Of a stretch of DNA of 64,000 nt, positions 44,448 through 54,029 are shown piece after piece (position 1 is the first letter of the stretch; each line of letters opens with the position of its first letter). The stretch comes from Proteus hauseri ATCC 700826 (GTDB lineage Bacteria > Pseudomonadota > Gammaproteobacteria > Enterobacterales > Enterobacteriaceae): NCBI RefSeq assembly GCF_001654965.1, contig NZ_LXEV01000027.1, forward strand, positions 23,240 to 87,239, in the 5' to 3' direction. A program made the translations under genes and the position numbers. Below the pieces are notes generated by a model. That model saw only the letters and a list, made by a program, of their open reading frames with translations. It had not been told where the DNA came from and did not search any database.

Positions 44448-44657
44448 CCTCTATCCTTGGTGGCAAATGCCACTTACCTCAGCTGATAAAACAATTTCAG
44501 TTGACAGAATAAACGCTCAAAAAAAAGATGATTGGAGGAATAGGCGTAAATTGGATTGCTATTTATGCGTTTAAGGCGTGTTAAGACGATGTACACTATT
44601 CCTGCTGAATAGATACCAATACATAATTAGCCTGCAAACTCAGTAAGGTGACAAACA
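44448..44657. promoter_or_regulatory. Divergent flgA/flgB control region
   Basis: The 210 bases between the divergent starts contain no gene. In related bacteria FlhD4C2 binds here to activate both class 2 operons; exact boxes could not be assigned by eye. Confidence 0.5.
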
Positions 44658-45314
44658 ATGTCAGTTAGAACTCTTATCGGTCTTTTTTCTTTTTTCTTTA
44701 TGGTTAATGTGAGTATTGCAAAATCACTGCCAGAAGAACTGCAAGACTTCTTTGTTGCCTTGCATCAACAAGGCGATAAAGTGACTGTCACGGTGTTAAC
44801 ACCCGAAGAGAAATTACCTCTTTGCCAAACGCAAGAGATACAACGTCATGCCGGTTCTCGTAATTGGGGCAAACTTTCGATGCCTATTTTATGTGATAAC
44901 CAACGACGTTTTATTCAGGTTAATGTTAGTGTTAGTGGGTCGTATTTAATAGCCAAAAAAGATATTAATCGTGAAGACGCGTTAAGCGCATCCTCAATTA
45001 GTACTGCCGAAGGCGACTTAGAAAAATTACCTTATGATGTGTTGCGTGATCCACTTTTTATAAAAAATGCGGTCGCTATGCGACAAATTTCTGCGGGAAA
45101 ACCGATAACATCAACAATGGTACGACGCCCCTGGTCAATTTTATCGGGACAAAGCGTAACAGTTTTCGCTGAAGGCGACCATTTTCAGATCCGTTATGAA
45201 GGTAAAGCGATAAATAATGCAGTGGCAAATGAAACAATTAGAGTCAGAGTAAAGTCGGGACAAGTTATTACCGGCGAAGCCCTTGAAAACGGTACTGTAC
45301 GCGTACCACTTTAA
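44658..45314 (+). CDS. flgA: P-ring assembly chaperone FlgA
   Basis: The 218-residue protein has a Sec signal peptide (TLIGLFSFFFMVNVSIA, cut before KSLPEE). The periplasmic C-terminal SAF-type domain includes AGKPITSTMVRRPWSILSGQ and ANETIRVRVKSGQVITGEAL. FlgA holds FlgI monomers until they assemble into the P ring. AGGTG precedes the ATG. Confidence 0.96.
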   Translation: MSVRTLIGLFSFFFMVNVSIAKSLPEELQDFFVALHQQGDKVTVTVLTPEEKLPLCQTQEIQRHAGSRNWGKLSMPILCDNQRRFIQVNVSVSGSYLIAKKDINREDALSASSISTAEGDLEKLPYDVLRDPLFIKNAVAMRQISAGKPITSTMVRRPWSILSGQSVTVFAEGDHFQIRYEGKAINNAVANETIRVRVKSGQVITGEALENGTVRVPL

Positions 45315-45318
45315 GCGC

Positions 45319-45345
45319 TAAAGTTTCTGATTTTATAGCCGATAT
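45319..45345 (+). promoter_or_regulatory. Sigma-28 promoter of flgMN
   Basis: TAAA (45319-45322), 15 bases, GCCGATAT (45338-45345) lies just after the flgA stop and 88 bases before flgM. This lets FliA drive its own anti-sigma factor. Confidence 0.85.
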
Positions 45346-45432
45346 AAGAAGTAAGATGATAGGCGAAAACACATAGGTTGTTTACAATGGCTTCATCTGA
45401 CTATTAATTGATGCCTAACAAAGGATTTTCCT

Positions 45433-45732
45433 ATGAGTATTGAACGCACAAATCCACTGCTTCCGATAAACGCCGTTTCCCAGCGTAACCTTAACGAAGG
45501 CGCACAAGGAACACGTAAATCGGGAACGACTGAACAAAAACAGACTGCGGGTGATACTTCCGTAAAATTAAGTGAAGCGCAAAAGAAACTTGTTCAGCCT
45601 GGTAATAAAGATATTAACGTTGAGAAAGTTGCTCGCTTAAAAGAAGCAATTGCTAACGGAACATTAACCATGGACAGCGGCAAAATCGCGGACGCACTCT
45701 TTCGTGAAGCGGCTGAAAGCATAACTAAATAA
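45433..45732 (+). CDS. flgM: Anti-sigma-28 factor FlgM
   Basis: This 99-residue protein has an unstructured polar N-terminus (MSIERTNPLLPINAVSQRNL) and the C-terminal FliA-binding helices (VKLSEAQKKLV, NVEKVARLKEAIANGTLTMD, KIADALF). It holds FliA inactive until the hook is finished, then is exported. Normal length. Confidence 0.96.
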   Translation: MSIERTNPLLPINAVSQRNLNEGAQGTRKSGTTEQKQTAGDTSVKLSEAQKKLVQPGNKDINVEKVARLKEAIANGTLTMDSGKIADALFREAAESITK

Positions 45733-45743
45733 CATTAAAGATT

Positions 45744-46184
45744 ATGATGGAAGAACTTCGCCAGACCTTAGATCTTCAGTTATCTCAGCTAAATACCATC
45801 GCGGGTATTTTACGCTCAGAACAGCAGTTATTATGTGCAGGTAGCATTGATATCAGCGCACTTCATGAGATAACTGAACAGAAGAATTTTGTCTTGTCGG
45901 CCCTTGGTCATACCGATCAACAGCGCCATGTGCAGAGCCAACAAGCAGGTATTGATAAGCCTTATCATGGCCAGCCTTTTTTATTTGATTTGTGGTCACA
46001 AATTATGGAAATTACGGCGGAGTTAAAAAGTCTTAATCATCATAACGGGCTATTATTAGAACGACATATCTCGCGCAATAGTGACACTATCCGTTTTTTG
46101 CACAAGAACCACAGCCCTTCTCTTTATGGGTCTGATGGTCAAGCACAGCGTTCACTGTTGGCCGGTCGTAAAATTCAGGTTTAG
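45744..46184 (+). CDS. flgN: FlgK/FlgL export chaperone FlgN
   Basis: The 146-residue helical protein (LRQTLDLQLSQLNTIAGILR, ISALHEITEQKNFVLSALGH, LKSLNHHNGLLLERHISRNS) follows flgM by 11 bases. FlgN binds the C-termini of FlgK and FlgL. The start may be the second Met codon (45747). Confidence 0.95.
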   Translation: MMEELRQTLDLQLSQLNTIAGILRSEQQLLCAGSIDISALHEITEQKNFVLSALGHTDQQRHVQSQQAGIDKPYHGQPFLFDLWSQIMEITAELKSLNHHNGLLLERHISRNSDTIRFLHKNHSPSLYGSDGQAQRSLLAGRKIQV

Positions 46185-46210
46185 AATTTAGCTGATATTT
46201 AGTAAATTAT

Positions 46211-46235
46211 CGATGCACTATAAAATAGTGCATCG
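46211..46235 (+). terminator. flgMN terminator
   Basis: CGATGCACTAT and ATAGTGCATCG form a perfect 11-base stem with loop AAA, 27 bases after the flgN stop, with AATTATTTTATTT after it. It is also placed to end the convergent TpsA-like gene. Confidence 0.88.
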
Positions 46236-46266
46236 AATTATTTTATTTAAAATTTAGAAACGAAAT

Positions 46267-47589
46267 TTAATTTTTTACTATTTCGGTGCTATTAAATTTA
46301 GTAACCCCTTCACCAACATAGTTTTTATAATCAATATTATTTAAATTAAAGTCGCTTTTATCTCTAAATTGCATTTCTCCCTCTAAATCCACCGTCCCTG
46401 TTCCATTTATTCTTTTTAAAACATTGATATAATCGGATTTAACTTTAACAGAAGAATTCAACAAATTAAGATTAACGATACTCATTTTATTACTATGTGC
46501 TAAAAATTCACTCTCTTCTAAGTCTGTCAGTCCACCAAGATATAATTCTTGCTTGGCCTTTATATACAAATTAGAATTAATCATATTTACTTCAGAATGG
46601 TTACCAGCAAAATATTTATTAGCACCTATAAAAGAACGGTTTTTACTGTTATCTACAGGCTCATAAATATTGGAACCTTGATTAAGATCTAAAACACCAA
46701 CATTATTAAATATATTTGTGTTAGCGACTAAAACACGCGTATTTATTCTACCCCTATTATTTACATCACTTCCAGCTGATTTTATTAATAAAAACTGGCT
46801 ATTAATAGTTGCATCTTTATGTATTTTAAGGCGAGAAGAATAATCCATTTCAGGATATTTATTATCCCTCCCTCTTACTTTATACTTATTCATCCCAATA
46901 TCAAAACGAACAAACTCAGCATTAAAATCACCTTTTTCTATATCAATATTATTAGAAATAATATTGATGCTTTTAGGAGCGATATCTTTAAAATTACGGT
47001 TTAATAATGCAAATTCCTTCCTAGCTACTATATTCATCCCAAAACTAAAAACAATACCTTCATTTGATCAATCAAATTCTTTTGAAAACTGTTCTTGACT
47101 ACTTCCTGTAATCAGTTTTATGTCATTTACCCCTGAAAAAGAGCAATCGTAGCAAGAAATACCATTTGGGTTTGCAATAAAAACATCTGCTTTTTTTCCT
47201 AAAACAGAAAGTTCTCCACGTAATAAAGAAGGCTCATTAGAAACCACTTCATTAATAATGAGATCTGCTTGTGAGTTATTATGTAACGTTAGCCCAATAT
47301 GCGGTACATTAAATTTATTATAATAAATATGTGAAACGCCATCATCATTTGCATGATTAATAGTAATAGCGGGCTTTCCTGCTCGCTCTACGACTATATT
47401 ACCTGAAGCATCATGATAAACAATCTTCGGGGAAGAAGCATCATAATAAACTTCCAGCGTAGGAGAAGTATCACCACCTTGTTCTGATTGTGGTGCGAGT
47501 AAAACACTTGATTGATCAGCGTAAGCACCTGTGCTTAATAAAGCCAAAGCAACAGAAAACATATTAAGATTTTTCTTTGAAAATATCAT
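46267..47589 (-). pseudogene. Short TpsA/filamentous-haemagglutinin-like gene split by an in-frame TGA
   Basis: The first part (47589-47068, 173 residues) has a signal peptide (MFSVALALLSTGAYA) and the start of a two-partner-secretion domain with NPNGISCYDCSF. TGA at 47070-47068 stops it, yet the same frame continues without another stop for 267 codons to 46267, giving beta-helix-like sequence (SINIISNNIDIEKGDFNAEF). With a sense codon here it would be one protein of about 440 residues. Even so it lacks the long repeat region of real TpsA adhesins, and no TpsB transporter is in the window. It is a paralogue of the next gene. A second start at 47037 (ATG) is unlikely to be used. Confidence 0.75.
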
Positions 47590-47731
47590 AAATTAACATC
47601 CTACATTTGAAAATAAGCTGCCAATTTTATTAAAAAAACTCCATAACAATATTAAAAACAAAACAAAAATAATATTAATGCTTTTAAAATCCCAACTAAA
47701 ATTTATTTAAAGATAACCAGCATAAATAAAA

Positions 47732-47764
47732 AATAATGACGCTATATTTTATAGCATCATTATT
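47732..47764 (-). terminator. Terminator between the two TpsA-like genes
   Basis: AATAATGACGCTATA and TATAGCATCATTATT pair over 15 bases with one mismatch and loop TTT, 42 bases after the stop of the upstream TpsA-like gene. Confidence 0.8.
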
Positions 47765-47805
47765 ATTAACCACTCTTATATAGTCATTTTTATCTTAAAA
47801 TCTTA

Positions 47806-49026
47806 TCACCTTTTAATAATAACCTTATCAACATTCACATTATTAATATTGATTCCACTGCCTTGCTCTATTTTAATTTTATCATCATAATCATTATTAA
47901 TAGTATGAATTTTTCCTTCGATATCAACACTATCATTAACAACCAGTCTCACGGATGAAAGAACATTAACTAAGTCACCTTCCTCTTTTTGAATATAGTT
48001 TTTTGATTTAAAATTAATATTTGAATATTCAAATCGATGATAACCTTTGTTAATCAAGCTCCCATCAAGCAACTCAACATCTAAATTTGTCTTATGTACA
48101 GTAAATCTTGATTTTTTATTATTTGAGAAAATACCTGACTTTATTTTTGAGTTGGAATTAATATTTATTTGATATTTATCTTCAATATTAAATGGAGTTA
48201 AAAAAGATGATATACGGCTTCCCTTTATATTTATTTCTTTAAAGTTTTTTAATATCGCATTAGATGTTAGCGTAAAATTCCCTGCATTAACAATACCACG
48301 ATTAATAAAATTACTTTTGTTTGATGTGACAGAAAAGTCATTTATATTTAAAGATACATTTTTCCCAATGGTAGTGGCGCCATGATAGTTACCTTTGGTT
48401 TTAGGTATATCATTACCATATAATTTATATATTAACTCATCACTAATAATTCTCATTTTATTTGCATAAATATTCCCTCGCCCTTTAAATTCAATATTAT
48501 TAGAAATAATGGAAATATCATTGTATGCCATCTCAGTTTTAGTTTTAGCTTCAGTTTTAAATGTTATTTTTGATTCACCTGTTAAGATAAAATCTATCGG
48601 TTTTTCACGACTAGTAAATCCTGTTATTAAGGTCAACTTTGCTATATTAGCAAAATCACAATTTGTACAAGTAATACCGTTAGGATTAGCAATTATCATA
48701 TTAACAGGCATCCCCTCTACTGATAATTTACCTGCTAACACACTTTCGTTGCTTGATGTCACTTCACTAATAACTGTTGTGGGAAAATTATGTTCCCCAA
48801 CTTTAAGTAGTGCCCCCTCTTTTCCTATATTAAAACTCTCATAATAGTTATGTGAAACACCTTGAATATTAGCTTTTTCTATTTCTATAATAGGCTTATC
48901 TCCATCATAATGAATAGCTAATCCTTTAGATAAAAATTTATCTTTTTTAATTAGATCTTGGCAGTATAATGGTGTTGATTGAAAAGTAGATGCAATAATA
49001 AAAGTTATAATTCTATTTCTTGTCAT
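47806..49026 (-). CDS. Truncated TpsA / haemagglutinin-like secreted protein
   Basis: The 406-residue protein has an N-terminal signal (IITFIIASTFQSTPLYCQ). A TPS secretion domain follows (GVSHNYYESFNIGKEGALLK, NESVLAGKLSVEGMPVNMII, NPNGITCTNCDF with a CxxC pair), then Asn/Lys/Ile-rich beta-helix repeats to the end. TpsA proteins are exported by an outer-membrane TpsB partner and usually exceed 1000 residues. This one stops after the first part of the helix, and no TpsB gene is near. It could be a short secreted adhesin fragment or a decayed copy. It is very AT-rich compared with flanking flg and flh genes. Confidence 0.8.
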   Translation of the reverse strand: MTRNRIITFIIASTFQSTPLYCQDLIKKDKFLSKGLAIHYDGDKPIIEIEKANIQGVSHNYYESFNIGKEGALLKVGEHNFPTTVISEVTSSNESVLAGKLSVEGMPVNMIIANPNGITCTNCDFANIAKLTLITGFTSREKPIDFILTGESKITFKTEAKTKTEMAYNDISIISNNIEFKGRGNIYANKMRIISDELIYKLYGNDIPKTKGNYHGATTIGKNVSLNINDFSVTSNKSNFINRGIVNAGNFTLTSNAILKNFKEINIKGSRISSFLTPFNIEDKYQININSNSKIKSGIFSNNKKSRFTVHKTNLDVELLDGSLINKGYHRFEYSNINFKSKNYIQKEEGDLVNVLSSVRLVVNDSVDIEGKIHTINNDYDDKIKIEQGSGININNVNVDKVIIKR

Positions 49027-49204
49027 ATTAAATTATTTTTAATTAAAATTGATAAGGGCGAGGATTATTATTGAAGTAATTAAATCAAGATATTATAAAT
49101 AAAACATATTCAAAAATTTGTATATTTATAATTTAAATATAGAATTAATATATTGATTAATAACACATCTACTTGTATCTATCACCTGGCATATTACAGC
49201 GAAA

Positions 49205-49233
49205 AAAGCCACTTAATTTAATTAAGTGGCTTT
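49205..49233 (-). terminator. flhBA terminator
   Basis: AAAGCCACTTAAT and ATTAAGTGGCTTT make a perfect 13-base stem with loop TTA, 52 bases after the flhA stop, with A and T runs on both sides. Confidence 0.9.
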
Positions 49234-49284
49234 AAATTTAGCTCTTTTATTATTCAAAACTAGTTTTTAATTTAGATTTAAATA

Positions 49285-51375
49285 CTAGTTTTGTTGCCCA
49301 CCAATCATTGACGTCATACGAATACGGCGGCCTTCACTAACTTCCATATTCGACAACACAGCTAACTGTGGCAGACTACGACGTAAGAAACGTGATAATA
49401 ATGAACGCAGTGCATGATTAACTAATAATACTGGTGCACCGCCTGACATCTCTTGATGTCGCACTGCATCAGCCGCTTGGTGTTCAATATTTTCAGCCAG
49501 CCCCGGTTCTAATCCACCACCACTTTGCATGGCTTGTAATAATAAACGCTCTAAGCCAGCATCTAACCCAATAACCTGAATTTCCTCTTGATCACCAAAC
49601 CAATGCTGAGTAATCGCGCGACGTAATGCCACACGAACAACCGCCGTTAATTCACTCGGATCTTTCTGTTCTGGTGCGTGCTCAGCTAATGCTTCTAATA
49701 TGGTTCTCATATCGCGAATTGGTACCTGTTCAGAAAGTAAATTCTGCAATACCTTGTGCAATACCGTAAGAGAAAGCATATCTGGGATCATGTTTTCAGT
49801 CATTTTAGGGAGTTCTTTACTTACCCTATCAAACAACATTTGTGCTTCTTGACGACCAAACAGCTCAGAAGCATATTTGGTCAGCGCATGGTTAAAGTGC
49901 GTTGCAATTACGGTACTTGCTGCTACAACGGTATAACCCTGTACTTGTGCTTGCTCTCTTAAACTGTCATCAATCCATACCGCAGGTAAACCAAAGGCAG
50001 GCTCTTGAGTAATATCACCCTCTAGTGAACCAACGGCATTACCCGGGTTAATCGCAAGCCAACGACCTGGATGCGCTTCACCATGACCAATTTCTACCCC
50101 TTTCATTAAAATACGATAGGCAGAAGGCCTTAATTCCATATTGTCGCGAATATGCACGACCGGCGGTAAATAGCCGGTTTCTTGGGCAAACTTTTTACGA
50201 ATACCACTAATACGGCCTAACAACTCGCCATTTTGCTTGCTATCTACCATCGGAATTAAGCGATAACCGACTTCCATTGCCAGTGGATCTTCTAATTGCA
50301 CATCTTCCCATGACGCTTCAACAACGCGACTTTGCTTTTCAACTTGCTCCATCTCTTTTTGTTGTTGTACTTCGGGATTAGCGTTACGACGCAAAATATA
50401 CCAACCCAGCCCCGCCAGTGCCGCAGTAAAGACTAAGAAAACAAAGTTTGGCATTCCTGGTACTAAACCTATTAGGCCTAATACAGCGGCTGTTAGCAAT
50501 AATACACGTGGATTATCAAATAACTGCGTCACCATTTGTTGACCAACGTCTTCGTCAGTCGCAACACGCGTAACGATAACACCCGCCGCTGTTGAAATAA
50601 TTAATGCAGGAATTTGGGCAACTAGGCCATCACCAATGGTTAATAGGGTATAAGTACTTGCAGCGTCGTTTAGTGGCATGTTGTGTTGAGCAACACCAAC
50701 AATTAAGCCCCCCACAACGTTGATGACGAGGATCATCAAACCAGCGATAGCATCACCACGTACAAACTTACTCGCACCATCCATTGAACCGTAGAAATCT
50801 GATTCTAAAGAAACTTCTTTACGACGTATTTTAGCTTCTTCTTCGTTGATAATGCCGGCGTTTAAGTCGGCATCAATTGCCATTTGTTTACCCGGCATTC
50901 CGTCTAACACGAAACGCGCACCAACTTCTGCAATACGTCCCGCACCCTTGGTGATAACCATAAAGTTAATCAATACAAGGATAATAAACACCACAATACC
51001 GATGGCAAAATTACCACCAACAAGGAAGTGACCAAAGGCTTCAACAACGCGTCCTGCGGCAGCCGAACCCGTATGACCATCCATTAAGATGATACGGGTA
51101 GAAGCAACGTTTAGGGATAAACGTAATAACGTTGTAAATAATAAGATGGTTGGAAAAGCAGCAAAATCTAATGTGCGTCGAGTGAACATCGCCACCAACA
51201 GCACCATAATAGAGAGAGCAATATTAAAGGTAAATAATAGATCCAATAGAAAAGGTGGCAATGGCAATACCATCATTGACAGTATCATCAAGATAAGCAC
51301 TGGCCCTGCCAGTATCTGCCACTGAGAACTTTTCCAATTTCCCGGCAAGCGGAGTAATGAGGCCAAATTAGCCAT
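49285..51375 (-). CDS. flhA: Flagellar export gate protein FlhA
   Basis: The protein has 696 residues from ATG 51375, which overlaps the flhB stop by 8 bases. The N-terminal half has eight membrane segments with the FHIPEP-type loop (VLDGMPGKQMAIDADLNAGI, NEEEAKIRRKEVSLESDFYG, SMDGASKFVRGDAIAGL). The cytoplasmic C-terminal half forms the nonameric docking ring for chaperone-substrate complexes. FlhA uses the proton gradient to drive export. No flhE-like gene follows; a terminator does. Confidence 0.97.
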   Translation of the reverse strand: MANLASLLRLPGNWKSSQWQILAGPVLILMILSMMVLPLPPFLLDLLFTFNIALSIMVLLVAMFTRRTLDFAAFPTILLFTTLLRLSLNVASTRIILMDGHTGSAAAGRVVEAFGHFLVGGNFAIGIVVFIILVLINFMVITKGAGRIAEVGARFVLDGMPGKQMAIDADLNAGIINEEEAKIRRKEVSLESDFYGSMDGASKFVRGDAIAGLMILVINVVGGLIVGVAQHNMPLNDAASTYTLLTIGDGLVAQIPALIISTAAGVIVTRVATDEDVGQQMVTQLFDNPRVLLLTAAVLGLIGLVPGMPNFVFLVFTAALAGLGWYILRRNANPEVQQQKEMEQVEKQSRVVEASWEDVQLEDPLAMEVGYRLIPMVDSKQNGELLGRISGIRKKFAQETGYLPPVVHIRDNMELRPSAYRILMKGVEIGHGEAHPGRWLAINPGNAVGSLEGDITQEPAFGLPAVWIDDSLREQAQVQGYTVVAASTVIATHFNHALTKYASELFGRQEAQMLFDRVSKELPKMTENMIPDMLSLTVLHKVLQNLLSEQVPIRDMRTILEALAEHAPEQKDPSELTAVVRVALRRAITQHWFGDQEEIQVIGLDAGLERLLLQAMQSGGGLEPGLAENIEHQAADAVRHQEMSGGAPVLLVNHALRSLLSRFLRRSLPQLAVLSNMEVSEGRRIRMTSMIGGQQN

Positions 51376-52516
51376 GACGATTATCTTCTCCAGCAAAGTC
51401 CAGTGCGGGAGGCACTGGCAAGTTCATAGGTTGTTTAGGTTTTAAACCACCTTCGGTTTTCCATCGTTTCAGTTGATAAACCCACGCCAATACTTCAGCA
51501 ACCGCTGCATAAAGCGTTGCAGGTATAACATGGCCAATCTCACTGTGACGATATAATGCCCTGGCAAGCGGAGGGGCTTCCAGCAGCGGAATTCTATGTT
51601 CTGCACCAATTTCTTTGATTTTTAACGCAATAACCCCCGCACCTTTAGCTAATACTTTTGGTGCTGTCATTTTATCGTTATATTGCAAAGCAACGGCGTA
51701 GTGTGTTGGGTTGGTGACGATAACATCAGCTTTAGGTACATCGGCCATCATTCTACGGCGAGACATCGCATGTTGTTGCTGACGAATACGTGCTTTAAGT
51801 TGAGGGTCACCTTCTTGTTGCTTAAATTCATCTTTAATTTCTTGTCGAGTCATGCGTAACTTTTTCAAATGACTACGTATTTGGAAAATAATATCGAATG
51901 CAACCATAGGTATTAACATCAACACAGCAATATACACGGCAAAAATCAGTAGTTGCATGGCATTGGCTAATGCACTTAATGGAGGAAGCGTGATCAAATG
52001 AAGAATATCGTTCCAGTTGTGCCACAAGAAAATATACGCGGCTAATCCAACAAACAGTGATTTCAAGATCGCTTTAAATAATTCCGCTAACGCATTCATA
52101 GAAAAAATACGCTTTAATCCAGAAATAGGGTTCCATTTTTTTGGATCAAATTTAATTGATTTACTACTAAAGTTAATACCACCCAATAGGGCTGAACCAC
52201 CAATGGCGACCAAAACTAACCCTAAGAAAACAGGCGATAGCGCAAAGACCGCTTGTTTAATCAAGCTGCCAAAACGAGGAATGAGTAAATTTTCATTACC
52301 AATAAGGTGATGATTAAAAGTAAATCCTTCCGTTAACATGGCATGTAGCCCATGAGTAATAAACCCACCGCTCATCCACAATAAACTGACACCACCTAAG
52401 ATCATCAAGACTGATGAAAGCTCTTTAGAACGAACAATCTGTCCATCCTTTTTCGCTTTTTCCTTTTTATGGGGTGTGGGTTCCTCTGTTTTTTCGAGAT
52501 CGCTATCTTCAGCCAC
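51368..52516 (-). CDS. flhB: Flagellar export switch protein FlhB
   Basis: This 382-residue protein opens with the charged MAEDSDLEKTEEPTPHKKEK segment. It has four membrane spans and a cytoplasmic domain with the autocleavage motif NPTHYAVALQY (cut between Asn and Pro). After cleavage it works with FliK to switch export from hook to filament subunits. Length is as in Salmonella (383). Confidence 0.97.
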   Translation of the reverse strand: MAEDSDLEKTEEPTPHKKEKAKKDGQIVRSKELSSVLMILGGVSLLWMSGGFITHGLHAMLTEGFTFNHHLIGNENLLIPRFGSLIKQAVFALSPVFLGLVLVAIGGSALLGGINFSSKSIKFDPKKWNPISGLKRIFSMNALAELFKAILKSLFVGLAAYIFLWHNWNDILHLITLPPLSALANAMQLLIFAVYIAVLMLIPMVAFDIIFQIRSHLKKLRMTRQEIKDEFKQQEGDPQLKARIRQQQHAMSRRRMMADVPKADVIVTNPTHYAVALQYNDKMTAPKVLAKGAGVIALKIKEIGAEHRIPLLEAPPLARALYRHSEIGHVIPATLYAAVAEVLAWVYQLKRWKTEGGLKPKQPMNLPVPPALDFAGEDNRHG

Positions 52517-52917
52517 AGTCAGTCCGATTTAGATAATGAGTTTAAAAGTATCAATGAAATGACTCTAAGCATGACAAATTAAGCGGAAATTGATGGGTGG
52601 AACAATCACAAATTTACGGGGCTTTTTAGGCTATGGCATAAGAAAGGAAAATATAATGCGGATCACACACAAAAATCGTACAAATAAAAATAGATTATCA
52701 ATTTACTAGAAAAGTAAAGCAAAACTTAAAGGGATAATTCAGAAGCCGCTTAAGAAAGCGGCTTACATTTTCCTCAATAGAATGCACTATTAAAGTTTTA
52801 TTGAGTTGTTTTTTATCCATAAAGTAAACAATCCTAAACGTGCAGAGTTGCAGAGTATAGAGCGAATGCATCCTGCATATTAATAACATCCATATCGCCC
52901 TACAACTCATCAATAAA
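52517..52917. other. Gene-free region between cheZ and flhB
   Basis: About 400 bases without a convincing gene; an 83-codon minus-strand frame (52698-52949) overlaps the cheZ end and has no coding character. It contains the cheZ terminator and should carry the FlhDC-dependent flhB promoter. Confidence 0.5.
52743..52764 (-). terminator. Hairpin after cheZ
   Basis: AAGCCGCTT and AAGCGGCTT form a perfect 9-base stem with loop AAGA, about 155 bases after the cheZ stop. No long T run follows, so efficiency is uncertain. Confidence 0.6.
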
Positions 52918-53571
52918 TTAGAAACCCATACTTTCCAGTAAATCATCAACCTGATCTTGATTTTTGATCACACCAGCATTGTTTTTATTCACTTGTGGAC
53001 CATTTAATAAAGAGTCTGTTTCTTTCTTCACATTTTTCTCAAGTTGCTCTGGTGGTAAGTTCTCCATTAATACCATCACAAGTTGTTTTTCAATTTCTTG
53101 AACCACACTCATCATGCGTTTAATTACCTGACCCGTCAGATCCTGAAAATCCTGTGCCATCATGATTTCCAACAATTGACTGTTTGTAAAAGCCGTCGAC
53201 TCAGGGATATCCCGCAAATAATTGCGGGTATCGGTAACAAGTGAGCGTACATCTTTTAGCTCTTCTGGTTGCTCAAACCATTGGTTCCAGCGTTCAGTTA
53301 GCTTACTTGCATCGGCACTTAACGCTTCCTGTTTCGGTTGCGCAGCTTCAACACAATTCAATGTACGCTCAGCTGCCTGAGCGGTCATTTGAGCAACATA
53401 ATCCAGTCTTTCCCTGGCATCAGGGATGGCTTCTGCTGCTTCGGCTATTGCCTTATCCAATCCTAATTCTCGCAAACTGTCGCGTAACATCCGCGTCAAT
53501 TGTCCGATCCGGCTGATAATATCTGATGTGTTATCGATATTATCTTTCGGCATAATTGGATTCCCACTCAT
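52918..53571 (-). CDS. cheZ: CheY-P phosphatase CheZ
   Basis: The 217-residue helical protein uses ATG 53571, with AAGGAG 6 bases upstream. The long helical hairpin includes the catalytic segment [20 protein letters not shown] (Asp and Gln of the active site), and the C-terminal [13 protein letters not shown] is the CheY-binding helix. It removes phosphate from CheY-P to stop tumbling. Last gene of the receptor-cheRBYZ unit. Confidence 0.97.
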   Translation of the reverse strand: MSGNPIMPKDNIDNTSDIISRIGQLTRMLRDSLRELGLDKAIAEAAEAIPDARERLDYVAQMTAQAAERTLNCVEAAQPKQEALSADASKLTERWNQWFEQPEELKDVRSLVTDTRNYLRDIPESTAFTNSQLLEIMMAQDFQDLTGQVIKRMMSVVQEIEKQLVMVLMENLPPEQLEKNVKKETDSLLNGPQVNKNNAGVIKNQDQVDDLLESMGF

Positions 53572-53580
53572 TGTGACTCC

Positions 53581-53970
53581 TTAGATGCCCAGTTTTTCAA
53601 AAATTTTATTTAGTTTTTCTTCGAGAATAGCTGCTGTAAAAGGTTTAACAACATATCCACTTGCACCCGCTTGCGCTGCTGCAATAATGTTTTCTTTTTT
53701 GGCTTCGGCGGTCACCATAAGTACCGGTGTTGCCGCTAATCCAGCATCACTACGAATATTTTTCAACAGCTCTAGACCATCCATATTTGGCATGTTCCAG
53801 TCTGTGATAACAAAGTCGATAGTCGAATTGCGTAATTTAGCTAACGCGTCAGCACCATCTTCTGCTTCATCTACATTCGTAAAACCTAATTCCTTTAGTA
53901 AATTACGAACTATGCGGCGCATTGTTGAAAAATCATCAACCACTAAAAATTTCAGATCCTTACTTGCCAT
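53581..53970 (-). CDS. cheY: Chemotaxis response regulator CheY
   Basis: The protein has 129 residues from ATG 53970, preceded by AAGGAG; five upstream codons are excluded. All active-site residues are present in E. coli numbering: Asp12, Asp13, phospho-acceptor Asp57 ([10 protein letters not shown]), Thr87 and Lys109 (VVKPF). CheY-P binds FliM and switches the motor. Confidence 0.98.
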   Translation of the reverse strand: MASKDLKFLVVDDFSTMRRIVRNLLKELGFTNVDEAEDGADALAKLRNSTIDFVITDWNMPNMDGLELLKNIRSDAGLAATPVLMVTAEAKKENIIAAAQAGASGYVVKPFTAAILEEKLNKIFEKLGI

Positions 53971-54029
53971 TGAAAACTCCTTCAAAATATATCGGCAAAT
54001 GACTGTATTACTTTTTAAACTGAACTAAA

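Noticed and set aside
47068..47070. TGA as a selenocysteine codon in the TpsA-like gene
   Set aside because: No SECIS-like hairpin is evident after it, and TpsA proteins are not selenoproteins; a nonsense change is simpler.
52698..52949. 83-residue minus-strand frame after cheZ
   Set aside because: It overlaps the cheZ 3' end and the cheZ terminator, and has no ribosome site or protein-like pattern.
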